DNA from: Paracoccus sp. DMF-8
GTDB taxonomy: Bacteria > Pseudomonadota > Alphaproteobacteria > Rhodobacterales > Rhodobacteraceae
DNA: 64,000 nt
Assembly: GCF_029309835.1 (NCBI RefSeq)
Contig: NZ_JARJHL010000011.1
Coordinates: 310,001-374,000 of the forward strand
Reading direction: 5' to 3'
Part shown: one piece after another, positions 51,396 through 61,035 of the stretch
Numbering within the stretch: the first letter of the stretch is position 1
Layout: every line of letters begins with the position of its first letter
The notes under the pieces: generated by a model
Told to the model about the DNA's origin: nothing
Databases searched by the model: none
Seen by the model: the letters and a program-made list of their open reading frames with translations, nothing else
Made by a program: the position numbers and the translations under genes

Positions 51396-52583
51396 TCAGC
51401 TCATTCCGATCTTGCCCTGCGCCTCGGTCAGGGTGGCCTGAAGGGCGGTGAATTTCCGGGCCAGTTCGGCGCGCTGCGCCTCGGTCACCGTGGCATAGGG
51501 GGCGAAACCTTCGGCGGTTTGCAGCGCCATCAGGTCGCCGTGGATGCGGTCCAGTTCGGCGGCCAGCCTTTCGTCCAGCGCGGGATCGACGCCGACCAGA
51601 ACCGGCCGGATCAGCCCGACCAGCTTGGCGATGCCATCGGTGCTGGCGGCCAGATCCTCCAGATCGTTGCCGGCATAAAGGTTCTGGCCGTGCGGCACGA
51701 AAGCCTCGGCCAGTTGTGCGGCCATGTCGCCGGGCAGGGCGGCCAGCAGTTGCGGGTCGATCTGCATCTCTTTCATGCGCGCCGACAGGGTTTGCAGATC
51801 GCTGACCAGCCGGTCGGCCACGGGCTGCAGCCCGTCGGTCGAATTGTCGTGGAACAGCCCGTATTCGATGCGGTGATAGCCGGTGAATGCGGGGTCGGAT
51901 TCGCGGCCCTCCAGATAGGTGGCCATCGGGTCGATGGCGTTTTCCAGATCGGAAATGCGCGACACCAGCGGTTCGATGCGGCGGTAAGGCAGGTGGGCGG
52001 CTTTCCATGCGGCGCGGGCGGCGTCCAGATCGCCCGCCGCGATGGCGGTTTGCAGGGTCTGGGCGTCCTTGATCGCGGCATTGCCCTGCATGACCAGATA
52101 GACGCGATATTCGGCCAGCGGGCCCAGGAATTTGCGCAGCGTGACCTCGGACGCGGCGGCGCTGGCCTCGTCCGAGGGGGTGACGGTCAGCTTGCCGCGC
52201 GGGTTCGACAAGAGGCCGCAGGTGATTTCGTATTCGCCGGGCTGCAGTTGCACGGTCAGCACCTGCTGAAACCCGGGCGCGATGTTTTCGCGTTCGGCGA
52301 CGACCATGACGCCGTCCAGAATTTCCCACTCGATCGGCCGGTCCGAGGCGTTGACGATGTCGAAACTGCGCTTGCCGCCGGGCAGGGTGATATCCATCGG
52401 GTCGCAGGTTTTCGCGCCCACCGTGACCACCATGTCCGAGGTCCGGCCCTGATTGGCGCGCATGTTCTGCTCCGTCGCGAACCAGAAGGTCGCGGCGCCC
52501 GCGACGACCAGCAGGGCGGCGCCCGCGATCGCCAGTTTCATCCCGCGTGGCCTGCCTGTTTCGGGGCTGTCCGGTTCGCTCAT
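51396..52583 (-). CDS. efeO: Iron uptake protein EfeO
   Basis: 395 residues: a single N-terminal membrane or signal-anchor segment (MKLAIAGAALLVVAGAATFWFA, about 15-36), a cupredoxin-like domain (about 45-135) with Cys in TCDPMD and ITCGL, and an imelysin/M75 domain containing the HRIEYGLF metal motif in FTGYHRIEYGLFHDNSTDG. It delivers iron to the EfeU permease in the periplasm. It begins one base after the efeU stop and ends one base before efeB, so the trio is one operon. Confidence 0.95.
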   Translation of the reverse strand: MSEPDSPETGRPRGMKLAIAGAALLVVAGAATFWFATEQNMRANQGRTSDMVVTVGAKTCDPMDITLPGGKRSFDIVNASDRPIEWEILDGVMVVAERENIAPGFQQVLTVQLQPGEYEITCGLLSNPRGKLTVTPSDEASAAASEVTLRKFLGPLAEYRVYLVMQGNAAIKDAQTLQTAIAAGDLDAARAAWKAAHLPYRRIEPLVSRISDLENAIDPMATYLEGRESDPAFTGYHRIEYGLFHDNSTDGLQPVADRLVSDLQTLSARMKEMQIDPQLLAALPGDMAAQLAEAFVPHGQNLYAGNDLEDLAASTDGIAKLVGLIRPVLVGVDPALDERLAAELDRIHGDLMALQTAEGFAPYATVTEAQRAELARKFTALQATLTEAQGKIGMS

Positions 52584-52584
52584 G

Positions 52585-53451
52585 TCAGTTACGTCCTGCG
52601 GTGCTGGTCGGGTTGGTATGGGCCGGTGCTGCCCCTGCGGTGGGCGTCATCGGGCGAAGGAAAAGGAACAGGGTGACGGCCAGAAACACCAGCCAGACAA
52701 GCGCCTCGCCCACCGTCGGGGCCTCGCGATAGCCCAGAAGGCCGGACAGGACGGTGCCGAGCGGGCTGGATTCGGGCAGCGTGGCGCCGAGGTCATAGAC
52801 CCGGCCCTGCAAGCCGTTCCAGATGCCCGCCTCGTGGAATGCCTTGACCGTTCCGGCCAGCAGCCCCGCCGCGACGAACAGGATAAAGACCCCGGTCCAG
52901 CGAAAGAACCGCGCCAGATTCAGCCGCAAGGCACCTGCATAGATCGCCCAACCGGCCCCGACCGACACCAGCAGGCCCAGAAGCGCGCCGACCGGCGCGG
53001 CGGCATCGCGGCTTTGCTGAAAGATCGCCAGCAGGAAAAACACCGATTCCAGCCCTTCGCGCGCGACGGCGAAAAAGACCATGCCGATCAGCGCCCATGT
53101 CGCGCCGATGCCGGTGCGCCGTTCCAGCGCGTGGTCGATGCCGTGATGCAGTTCGGAACGGATGTTGCGCGCCGCGCGCCGCATCCAGAACACCATGCCG
53201 ACCAGCACGGCGACGGCCAGCAGGCCGATCAGCCCCTCGAACAGTTCCTGCGCCTTTTGCGGAAAGCTGGCGCTGACCAGTTGCAGCCCCGCACCCACGA
53301 ACAGCGCCAGCGCGGCGGCCAGAAAGACGCCGACCCAGATCGCGGGCAGCCAGTCCTGCCGTCCGGTCTGGCGCAGATAGCCTGCGATGATGCCGACGAT
53401 CAGGGCGGCCTCCAGCCCCTCGCGCAGCATGATCAGAAACGGAGCAAGCAT
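52585..53451 (-). CDS. efeU: Ferrous iron permease EfeU (FTR1 family)
   Basis: 288 residues with about seven membrane segments. The two FTR1 iron-binding R-E-G-L-E motifs are MLREGLEAAL (about 9-16) and VAREGLESVFF in the middle of the protein; REGLE is complete in both. It begins the efeUOB(M) operon. The 215-base gap upstream, between it and the anti-sigma gene, has a TTGACA on the minus strand (complement of 53607-53612) but no convincing -10 or iron-box, so the regulator of this operon remains open. Confidence 0.95.
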   Translation of the reverse strand: MLAPFLIMLREGLEAALIVGIIAGYLRQTGRQDWLPAIWVGVFLAAALALFVGAGLQLVSASFPQKAQELFEGLIGLLAVAVLVGMVFWMRRAARNIRSELHHGIDHALERRTGIGATWALIGMVFFAVAREGLESVFFLLAIFQQSRDAAAPVGALLGLLVSVGAGWAIYAGALRLNLARFFRWTGVFILFVAAGLLAGTVKAFHEAGIWNGLQGRVYDLGATLPESSPLGTVLSGLLGYREAPTVGEALVWLVFLAVTLFLFLRPMTPTAGAAPAHTNPTSTAGRN

Positions 53452-53666
53452 CGCCCTCTTTCCTGCTGGATCGCACGGCGGCAGCCGGGACGGCCAGAAG
53501 ATCCGGGTGGGCGGAAGATCCGGGGGTCGGGGCGCCGCGATGCGGCTGACTCATGCCAGCGGGCCACCCCTCTGGCAGCGGCGATCTGATGCCTGTCCCG
53601 GGGAAATGTCAATCCTGACTGAAAGAATAGGGGAATGCCGCCAGCGCATGGCCATGCGGCAGGGGA

Positions 53667-54440
53667 TCAGTTGAAACGCCGCAGGAACTGTTCCGCCCCA
53701 AGCGAAACCTGCGCGGGCAGGCCGTAAGTGTCGACCAGCACATAGGCCGAGCGGTCGCGTTCAAAGACGGCGACCGAATTGCCGCGATAGTCGAAGGCGC
53801 TTGGTTGCAGGTCGGGTCCGGTTGTGTCGCGGGCGACGGAAAACAGCATCACCTCGCCCATGTCGGGGGTGTCCAGCAGCAAGGCCAGCGCAGGGCGGTT
53901 CGGGGTCGCGACGATCTGGACATCGCGCACCATCCAGTCATGCGGCAGCGGCGGCAGCGCGACGCCCAGACTGGCCGCGATCACCTGCGGATCGCTGGCG
54001 GGACGGCCCTTGCCCGGCAAAAGCGCGCGGTTGAGATCAAGCGCCGCCTGCGCATCCAGCGCGGTTTCGGCCAGCGGCAGGACATGGGCCGCCACGGCCG
54101 CGCCCCTCGGTTCGGACCAGAGGGCATGGCCCAGCCATCCCAGACCGAACAGCGTCACGGCGGCGGCAAGGGGCCGCATCCGGCGCAGCCGGTGGCTGGC
54201 GCGCAGGTTGCGTTCCAGCCGCGCCGCACCGCGCCGCATCTGGTCGGGCAGGGGCGCATCGACGGTGCCGCAGGCCAGCCGCAACCCTTCATGGATGCGC
54301 AGATCGGCCATCGCCTCGGCCGCGCGGTCCGGATGGGCGGCCAGATGATCGGCCAGCGCGAAACGCTGCCGGGCATCAAGCCGGCCGGTCAGCAGGGCGT
54401 GGATGTCGCCTTCGGGGATGTCGTCACGATGCCGGGTCAT
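53667..54440 (-). CDS. Membrane-anchored anti-sigma factor
   Basis: 257 residues. The N-terminal cytosolic domain resembles ASD-type anti-sigma domains (EGDIHALLTGRLDARQRFALADHLAAHPDRAAEAMADLRIHEGLR). A single membrane helix follows (PLAAAVTLFGLGWLGHALW, about 89-107), then a periplasmic domain with a beta-rich look (DVQIVATPNRPALALLLDT and RGNSVAVFERDRSAYVLVDTYG). It overlaps the sigma gene by 17 bases, the usual arrangement. No zinc-binding H-x-x-x-C-x-x-C is present, so this is not a ZAS protein. Confidence 0.85.
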   Translation of the reverse strand: MTRHRDDIPEGDIHALLTGRLDARQRFALADHLAAHPDRAAEAMADLRIHEGLRLACGTVDAPLPDQMRRGAARLERNLRASHRLRRMRPLAAAVTLFGLGWLGHALWSEPRGAAVAAHVLPLAETALDAQAALDLNRALLPGKGRPASDPQVIAASLGVALPPLPHDWMVRDVQIVATPNRPALALLLDTPDMGEVMLFSVARDTTGPDLQPSAFDYRGNSVAVFERDRSAYVLVDTYGLPAQVSLGAEQFLRRFN

Positions 54441-54978
54441 CTGCCTGTCCTTTCGCCTGTTTCCGCCTGCCGCCGCCGACGACGCGCAGATGGGGGGCGG
54501 GTTCGTCCTCGAACCGGCGCAGGCTGGCGCGGGCGCGGCCGACGCGCGACATCACCGTGCCGGCGGGCACGCCCAGCACCTCGGCCGCCTCGACCATGCT
54601 GAACCCTTCCAGCGCGACCAGATGCAGCGCTTCGCGCTGTTCGCGGGGCAGGGCCAGAAAGGCGCCGCGCAGTTGTGCCAGACGCGCCGCCTGTTCCCCC
54701 GCCGGGATCGCAAAGCCGGGATTCAGTTCGGCCCATGCCTGATCGCGCGCCTCGGATGCGATGCGGCTGCGGGTCTGGTCGATGAAATGGTTGTGCAGGA
54801 TCGCCATCAGCCAGACCCGCAGGTCGGCGCCTTCGCGAAACTGCCTGCGCCGTTCATAGGCGCGCAGCATCGCCCCCTGCACCAGATCGTCGGCATCCTG
54901 CCCGGCACGCGCCAGCACCCGCGCATAGCGGCGCAGGCCGGGCAGGTGGCTGACGATATCGAAGGTTGGGCGCCCCAT
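54424..54978 (-). CDS. ECF-type RNA polymerase sigma factor
   Basis: 184 residues. Sigma region 2 is RRYARVLARAGQDADDLVQGAMLRAYERRRQF and region 4 LPREQREALHLVALEGFSMVEAAEVLGVPAGTVMSRVGRARASLRR, the normal ECF two-domain pattern with no extension. It starts six bases after the preceding fusion-protein gene and overlaps the anti-sigma gene. Function is inferred from neighbours: likely controls the oxygenase operon and perhaps the iron genes next door. Confidence 0.92.
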   Translation of the reverse strand: MGRPTFDIVSHLPGLRRYARVLARAGQDADDLVQGAMLRAYERRRQFREGADLRVWLMAILHNHFIDQTRSRIASEARDQAWAELNPGFAIPAGEQAARLAQLRGAFLALPREQREALHLVALEGFSMVEAAEVLGVPAGTVMSRVGRARASLRRFEDEPAPHLRVVGGGRRKQAKGQADDPAS

Positions 54979-54984
54979 ATGAAT

Positions 54985-56175
54985 CTAGCTTTCGTTGCTG
55001 TGCGGTGCAGGTGTCTTGTCCGTCGCCGCGTCTTTTGTCAGGTCGGCATCGCCAAGGTAGCGCAGATTTTGTTCGCGCAGTCTTGCCGCTGCATCGTCGT
55101 AAAGAAAGGGCAGAAAGGCGTAGCGCCGCCCGCGCGTCACCCGGCTGACCCGGTGCAGCAGCGAACAGGAAAACACCACCGCCCCGCCCACAGGCGCCTT
55201 GCAGCTGCGCGGGCCATATTCGGGAAAGCCGACCTCTCCGCCGTCGAAATCGTCGTTGAGATTGATCGACACGGCAAAGCGGCGATGCGCCGTCCCCGCC
55301 GTGGTATTGTCGCGATGGGCCGAGAAATGGCCGCCGTCCTCAGCCGCATAGCAGGCGACGATATAACGCTCCATCCGGGTGACGGCGAATTGATGGGCCT
55401 TGGTGATTTCCGGGACGACGCGGCGCAGGAAACGGGTCTGGATGGCGGCGATCAGGTCCTTGTCGCGGATGTTGCAATCCTTGCGCTGCTTGAAGCTGCT
55501 GTCCTGCATGGGCACGGTGCGCCCGTCCACCTGCCGCATGAAGCCGCTTTCCGCGCCGCCTTCGGCCTCGTAAAGCCGGATCAGGTGGCGGCACAGCTCT
55601 GGTTCAAAGACGCGGGGCAGAAACAGGATCGGGGCCTGCAACTCGATCCCGCTGAAACGCGCGGGGGGCGGCAGGGTGGCCAGCAGGTCGATGACGCAGG
55701 CCGCGCAACCGCCGTCCTCCTGAAAGGGGATGGTCGCGATCACCCGCATCGTCGGGTCGATGACGATCCAGCACCGACCCAGCACCAGCGGCGTATCCTT
55801 GGCCAGCGTGTCCGGCGGCACCACGCCATAGCGGCGGGCGGCCAGCAGGTCGAAATCCCAAAAGAACCGATAGCCCGGCGTGCGGTTTGCCAGCCGCCCG
55901 GTCTGTTCATCGGCGGGATCGTTGCTGACCCCGAAAAAGCTGGCGTGACGGTCGTCGAACAGATCGGGACGCGACAGGACCGCCTTCAGCGCGTTCTGCG
56001 CCAGCCCGTCCCCGGCGCTGCCGAAAAAGCACAGGACCAGATAGCGCCCCGCTGCGGAATCGAAACTATAGCGCGGGTTTTGCGGGCTGCGCTGGACAAA
56101 GCCCGGTGCCGGATCGCCCGCGGCAGGTCTGGAATCTGCCGTGCCCGGTGAAAATGCGTTCATCTGTATCGCCAT
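54985..56175 (-). CDS. Peroxiredoxin-like / 2OG-Fe(II) oxygenase fusion
   Basis: 396 residues in two parts. Residues about 18-170 look like a redoxin (AhpC/TSA) fold (GDPAPGFVQ, RYLVLCFFGSAGD, then FFGVSNDP and RRYGVVP), but the peroxidatic Cys is missing: the T-x-x-C position reads G-D-G-L. A C-A-A-C pair is at 157-160. Residues about 180-365 are a prolyl-4-hydroxylase-type 2OG-Fe(II) domain with H287-x-D289 and His341 for iron and Arg350/351 for 2-oxoglutarate (HFSAHRDN, SLLHRVSRVTRGRRYAFL). Start at ATG 56175 with AGGGGAA upstream. First gene of the sigma/anti-sigma operon. Confidence 0.88.
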   Translation of the reverse strand: MAIQMNAFSPGTADSRPAAGDPAPGFVQRSPQNPRYSFDSAAGRYLVLCFFGSAGDGLAQNALKAVLSRPDLFDDRHASFFGVSNDPADEQTGRLANRTPGYRFFWDFDLLAARRYGVVPPDTLAKDTPLVLGRCWIVIDPTMRVIATIPFQEDGGCAACVIDLLATLPPPARFSGIELQAPILFLPRVFEPELCRHLIRLYEAEGGAESGFMRQVDGRTVPMQDSSFKQRKDCNIRDKDLIAAIQTRFLRRVVPEITKAHQFAVTRMERYIVACYAAEDGGHFSAHRDNTTAGTAHRRFAVSINLNDDFDGGEVGFPEYGPRSCKAPVGGAVVFSCSLLHRVSRVTRGRRYAFLPFLYDDAAARLREQNLRYLGDADLTKDAATDKTPAPHSNES

Positions 56176-56193
56176 CAACACGTTTCCCCTGCA

Positions 56194-56220
56194 TACGGAG
56201 CGGGGGTGCCATCTCATCCC
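56194..56220 (-). promoter_or_regulatory. Candidate ECF-type promoter of the fusion-sigma-anti-sigma operon
   Basis: On the minus strand GGGATG (complement of 56215-56220), 17 bases, then CGTA (complement of 56194-56197), about 18 bases before the ATG. G-rich -35 and CGT-type -10 elements are the pattern ECF factors use; the spacing fits. Match to this sigma factor is inference. Confidence 0.4.
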
Positions 56221-56626
56221 GCCCGTTTTGCGCGGGGTTGAGGGGGCAGGGGAAACCATGTGCCGATGTGGCCCCGGCAGCATTCGGGCCTTGCCGCGCA
56301 GCGAACAGGGGCGGTAGCGGAAATCATCTGCGCCGTTTTGCAGGTGCAGGCGGGAGCCTGCCAGAAGGTCGCGGTTCAGGCGGACAGGCGCTTGCGCAGG
56401 GGACAGAAATCGCGTGCTGTCCGGGGCAGCGGATCAGGGCGAAACATGTGACATTTTCCGTGCAATGCCGGGGCCGGGTCCGCTGTTCCGGCTGCCCTTT
56501 CGTGACCGTGAAACCGACGCGCAGGCGATCCGCCGGTTCAGCACCTTCGGGTGCAGGTCTGGCTATGGTGACGCGGGGCGGGGGCGCGGCTGTGGTGATG
56601 ACGCCCTCCGATTCCCGTGGGCACAA
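56221..56626. other. Long intergenic region, no gene seen
   Basis: It lies upstream of the fusion-protein gene and downstream of mtlK. I find no gene in it; several frames are open by chance but lack ribosome sites or family likeness. The only sites I can point to lie at its edges. Confidence 0.5.
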
Positions 56627-56660
56627 TAAAAAGCGGGCATCCGGCGATGCGGATGCCCGC
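56627..56660 (-). terminator. Terminator after mtlK
   Basis: On the minus strand GCGGGCATCCG pairs perfectly with CGGATGCCCGC (complement of 56633-56643) over a six-base loop, followed by TTTTTATT. It lies about 95 bases after the mtlK stop. Confidence 0.9.
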
Positions 56661-56685
56661 GCAGGTGGGCGGAGGTGGCGACCGT

Positions 56686-56741
56686 GATTGCGGCATCGCG
56701 ATTGCGACATCGCGATTCTGGCACCACGATTCTGGCCCGGT
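56686..56741. repeat. Four 14-bp tandem units
   Basis: Units: GATTGCGGCATCGC, GATTGCGACATCGC, GATTCTGGCACCAC and GATTCTGGCCCGGT, at 56686, 56700, 56714 and 56728. The first two differ at one base; the last two share the GATTCTGGC start. Noncoding, between the mtlK stop and its terminator. Confidence 0.7.
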
Positions 56742-56753
56742 CGCCTTGCCTGA

Positions 56754-58193
56754 TCAGCCGCAATAGTCGCGCAGCACCGCCTTGGTTCCTTCGGTCCACA
56801 GCCTGTCCAGCCATTGCGCAAAGGCTGCGGAAAACTCGGCATCATTGGCCAGATTGCCATAGACGGCGGGCTGTTCCAGCCAGCTTTGCGGGCGCGACCG
56901 CGCGGCTTGCGACAGGGTGGTCAGCGCGTTCCAATTCGGATCATTCGGCGCGATCACCGCGCCGCTGTCCGTCGTGCCGTGGCAATAGCGGCACCACAGC
57001 GCCGACACCAGCGCCAGCCCCCGGACCGAGCCGCCGACCGCGCGCGCATCGCGCACCGATGGCAGGATGAATTTCGGCTGGCGGTTCGATCCGTCCAGAC
57101 ACAGGCGGCGGACCGTATCGGCGACCTCGGGGTTGGAAAAGCGGTTGCGGATCAGGTCGTAATAGGCCGGGATATCCGTATCGGGGACGGGGGGCACATA
57201 GGGGATGACCTCACCCCTTTCGACGCGGTCCAGAAAGGCGGAAACCAGCGGGTCGGCCATCGCCTCATGCACCAGCTCGATATCCATCAGCCCGGCCGGA
57301 TAGGCGATGATCGCATGGCCGCCGTTCAGGATGCGGATCTTCATCATCTCATAGGCGTGGACCTGATCGGAAAAGGTCACGCCGACCCGTTCCGAGGGCG
57401 GGCGGCCTGCGGGGAAATTGTCCTGGACCACCCATTGACGGAACGGCTCGCAGGTGACGGGAACCGGATCGCTCAGGCCGAAACCGGCGGCGAGGGCGCG
57501 TTCGCGCGGGCCGGTCGCGGGGGTGATGCGGTCGACCATCGCATTCGGAAAGGCGACATTGGCGTCGATCCGGGCGGCCAGTTCGGGGTCCGACAGGCGG
57601 GCAAGGCCCACGACCGCCGAATGGGTGACATGGCCGTTTTCCGGCAGGTTGTCGCAGCACATCACGGTAAAGGGCGGGATGCCCGCCGCCCGCCGCGCCT
57701 TCAGCGCCGCGACGATGGCACCAAAGGCCGTGGCGGGGCTGTCGGGGCGCGCGGCATCGGCGCGGATTTCGGGGGCCGTCGGGTCAAACCGGCCCGTATT
57801 CGCGTCGATGAAATAGCCGCCTTCGGTCACGGTCAGGGACACGATGCGGATTTCGGGGCGGCTCATCGCGGCGATCAGCGCGGCATTGTCGGGCTGGACG
57901 GGCAGAAAGTCGATCATCGCGCCGATGCGCCGGCAGGTCTTGCCCGCCGGGTCCAGTTCGATCACCGTGGACAGGCAATCCTGCCCGCGCAGCGCATCGC
58001 GCATGGCGGCATCGGGCGCGCGCACGCCTGCGCCGATGATTGCCCAGTCATGGCCCAGCCCCAGATTGAACAGGTCGTCCAGATAGACGGCCATATGGGC
58101 GCGGTGGAAATTGCCCAGCCCGATATGGACGATGCCGGGGGTCAGTGCCCCGCGATCATAGCGGGGCATTTGGGTCGGGGTGTCAGAAGGCAT
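56754..58193 (-). CDS. mtlK: Mannitol 2-dehydrogenase (long-chain polyol dehydrogenase)
   Basis: 479 residues. NAD-dependent oxidation of mannitol to fructose, or a related polyol. The N-terminal nucleotide site is IVHIGLGNFHRAH (about 21-33); TEGGYF, DNLPENGHVTH and the catalytic helix EMMKIRILNGGHAIIAY (Lys, Asn, His) are those of the polyol-specific family. It is the last gene of the ABC operon, 48 bases after smoK. In Rhodobacter a sorbitol dehydrogenase lies between these two; here it is absent. Confidence 0.93.
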   Translation of the reverse strand: MPSDTPTQMPRYDRGALTPGIVHIGLGNFHRAHMAVYLDDLFNLGLGHDWAIIGAGVRAPDAAMRDALRGQDCLSTVIELDPAGKTCRRIGAMIDFLPVQPDNAALIAAMSRPEIRIVSLTVTEGGYFIDANTGRFDPTAPEIRADAARPDSPATAFGAIVAALKARRAAGIPPFTVMCCDNLPENGHVTHSAVVGLARLSDPELAARIDANVAFPNAMVDRITPATGPRERALAAGFGLSDPVPVTCEPFRQWVVQDNFPAGRPPSERVGVTFSDQVHAYEMMKIRILNGGHAIIAYPAGLMDIELVHEAMADPLVSAFLDRVERGEVIPYVPPVPDTDIPAYYDLIRNRFSNPEVADTVRRLCLDGSNRQPKFILPSVRDARAVGGSVRGLALVSALWCRYCHGTTDSGAVIAPNDPNWNALTTLSQAARSRPQSWLEQPAVYGNLANDAEFSAAFAQWLDRLWTEGTKAVLRDYCG

Positions 58194-58241
58194 GTCTCGG
58201 ATCTTCCGGTTGTCGGGATGGCCGTCTTGTCGGGATGGTTG

Positions 58242-59237
<996 letters not shown>

Positions 59238-59244
59238 CTCTACC

Positions 59245-60075
59245 TCACTTCACCGCGCCGAAGGTCAGGCCGCGGACGAGTTGTTTCTGGCTGAACCAGC
59301 CAAGGATCAGGATCGGCGCGATCGCCATGGTCGATGCGGCCGAAAGTTTTGCGTAAAACAGCCCCTCGGGCGATGAATAGCTGGCGATGAACTGGGTCAG
59401 CGGTGCCGCCTTTGACGTGGTCAGTTGCAGGGTCCAGAATGCTTCGTTCCACGCCAGGATGATGTTCAGAAGCAGCGTGGATGCGATGCCGGGGATCGCC
59501 ATCGGCGTCAGCACATGGATGATTTCATGGCGCAGGGATGCACCGTCGACACGGGCCGCTTCCAGGATTTCGCCGGGGATTTCCTTGAAATAGGTATAGA
59601 GCATCCAGATCACGATGGGCAGGTTGACCATGGTCAGCACGCCGATCAGGCCGATATGGGTGTCCAGCAGCCGGAAATCGCGAAACAGCAGATACAGCGG
59701 CACCAGAACACCCACGGCGGGCATCATCTTGGTCGACAGCATCCACATCAACAGATCCTTGGTCCGCCGCCCCGGCACAAAGGCCATGGACCACGCGGCG
59801 GGGATCGCGATGACCAGCGCCAGCGCGGTTGATCCAAGCGAGATGATGACCGAATTCCAGAAATGCCGCGCATAGTTCGAGCGTTCCTGAACATCGTGAT
59901 AGCTTTGCAGCGTCCAGTCCGACATCAGCACCTGCAGGGGCGTCCTGATCGCATCGCCTTCGGATTTGAACGACAGGATGATGATCCACAGGATCGGGAA
60001 GAAAATCAGGAAACCGATGGTCCATGCGGCGATGGTGACGACGGCCTGACGGGTGGGCGAGGTTTTGCGTGCCAT
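59245..60075 (-). CDS. smoG: Polyol ABC transporter permease (SmoG type)
   Basis: 276 residues with six membrane segments. The EAA loop that docks the ATPase is [32 protein letters not shown] (about 177-208), which is MalG-like. Ends [11 protein letters not shown], as MalG-type permeases do. Two bases separate it from smoF on the upstream side. Confidence 0.92.
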   Translation of the reverse strand: MARKTSPTRQAVVTIAAWTIGFLIFFPILWIIILSFKSEGDAIRTPLQVLMSDWTLQSYHDVQERSNYARHFWNSVIISLGSTALALVIAIPAAWSMAFVPGRRTKDLLMWMLSTKMMPAVGVLVPLYLLFRDFRLLDTHIGLIGVLTMVNLPIVIWMLYTYFKEIPGEILEAARVDGASLRHEIIHVLTPMAIPGIASTLLLNIILAWNEAFWTLQLTTSKAAPLTQFIASYSSPEGLFYAKLSAASTMAIAPILILGWFSQKQLVRGLTFGAVK

Positions 60076-60077
60076 CC

Positions 60078-60950
60078 TCAGCTCTCCAGATTCCGGCCGA
60101 TCATCCGCATCAGGAAGATCGCCACGATATTGGCCAGAATGACCGCGATGATGCCGCCCGCCGAACCGCCGCCGACATCGTAGTTCAGCAGCGACTGCGC
60201 ATAGACAAGAAAGGGCAGGTTGGTCGATGCCGTGCCCGGCCCGCCATTGGTCGTGACCAGAATTTCGGCGAAAACCGACAGCAGGAAAATCGTCTGGATC
60301 AGGATGACCACGGTGATCGAGCGCGTCAGATGCGGCAGGACCAGATGGATGAAACGGTTGAACCAGCTTGCGCCGTCCATTTCGGCCGCCTCCATCTGTT
60401 CGCGGTCAAGGCTTTGCAGCGCGGTCAGCAGGATCAGCGTGGCAAAGGGCAGCCAGCTCCATGCGACGATCAGGATGATGGACGCGAGCGGCGCCTGCGA
60501 CAGAAAATCATAGGGCTGCATGCCCAAAGCCTTGGCGATATGGGCGAACATGCCGTTCACGGGGTTCATGAACATGTTTTTCCACACCAGCGCGGACACG
60601 GTCGGCATGACGAAGAACGGCGCGATCACCATCACCCGCACGATGCCCTGCCCCTTGAACGGCTGGTCCAGCAGCAGGGCCAGCGCGATGCCGCCGACCG
60701 TCGTGATGCACAACACACCGCCGACCAGCAGCAGGGTATTCGTCAGCGCCGACCAGAAGGCGGGTTGGTTGACGAAATAATAATAGTTGTCGAAACCGGC
60801 CCATGTCTCCATCCCCGGCATCAACAGGTTGTAGCGCAGGAAGCTGAAGTAAAGCGTCATCCCCAAAGGCACGATCATCCACAAGAACAACAGGATGACG
60901 GCCGGAGAGACCATGAGACGCGCTGCCGTCCGAGAATGTTCGGTTGCCAT
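60078..60950 (-). CDS. smoF: Polyol ABC transporter permease (SmoF type)
   Basis: 290 residues with six membrane segments, beginning MATEHSRTAARLMVSPAVILLFLWMIVPLGMTLYFSFLRYNL. The EAA loop reads EQMEAAEMDGASWFNRFIHLVLPHLTRSITVVILIQTIF, of the MalF/UgpA class. ATG 60950 is preferred; an earlier Met adds 16 residues unlike the family. 85 bases separate it from smoE. Confidence 0.92.
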   Translation of the reverse strand: MATEHSRTAARLMVSPAVILLFLWMIVPLGMTLYFSFLRYNLLMPGMETWAGFDNYYYFVNQPAFWSALTNTLLLVGGVLCITTVGGIALALLLDQPFKGQGIVRVMVIAPFFVMPTVSALVWKNMFMNPVNGMFAHIAKALGMQPYDFLSQAPLASIILIVAWSWLPFATLILLTALQSLDREQMEAAEMDGASWFNRFIHLVLPHLTRSITVVILIQTIFLLSVFAEILVTTNGGPGTASTNLPFLVYAQSLLNYDVGGGSAGGIIAVILANIVAIFLMRMIGRNLES

Positions 60951-61035
60951 GGCGATACCCGTAAGACTGGAAAAAATGTGGCGCGGGACCCTGTTCAAGG
61001 AGGGAGAGGCAGGCCCCGCGCCGGGGCTGTGACGC

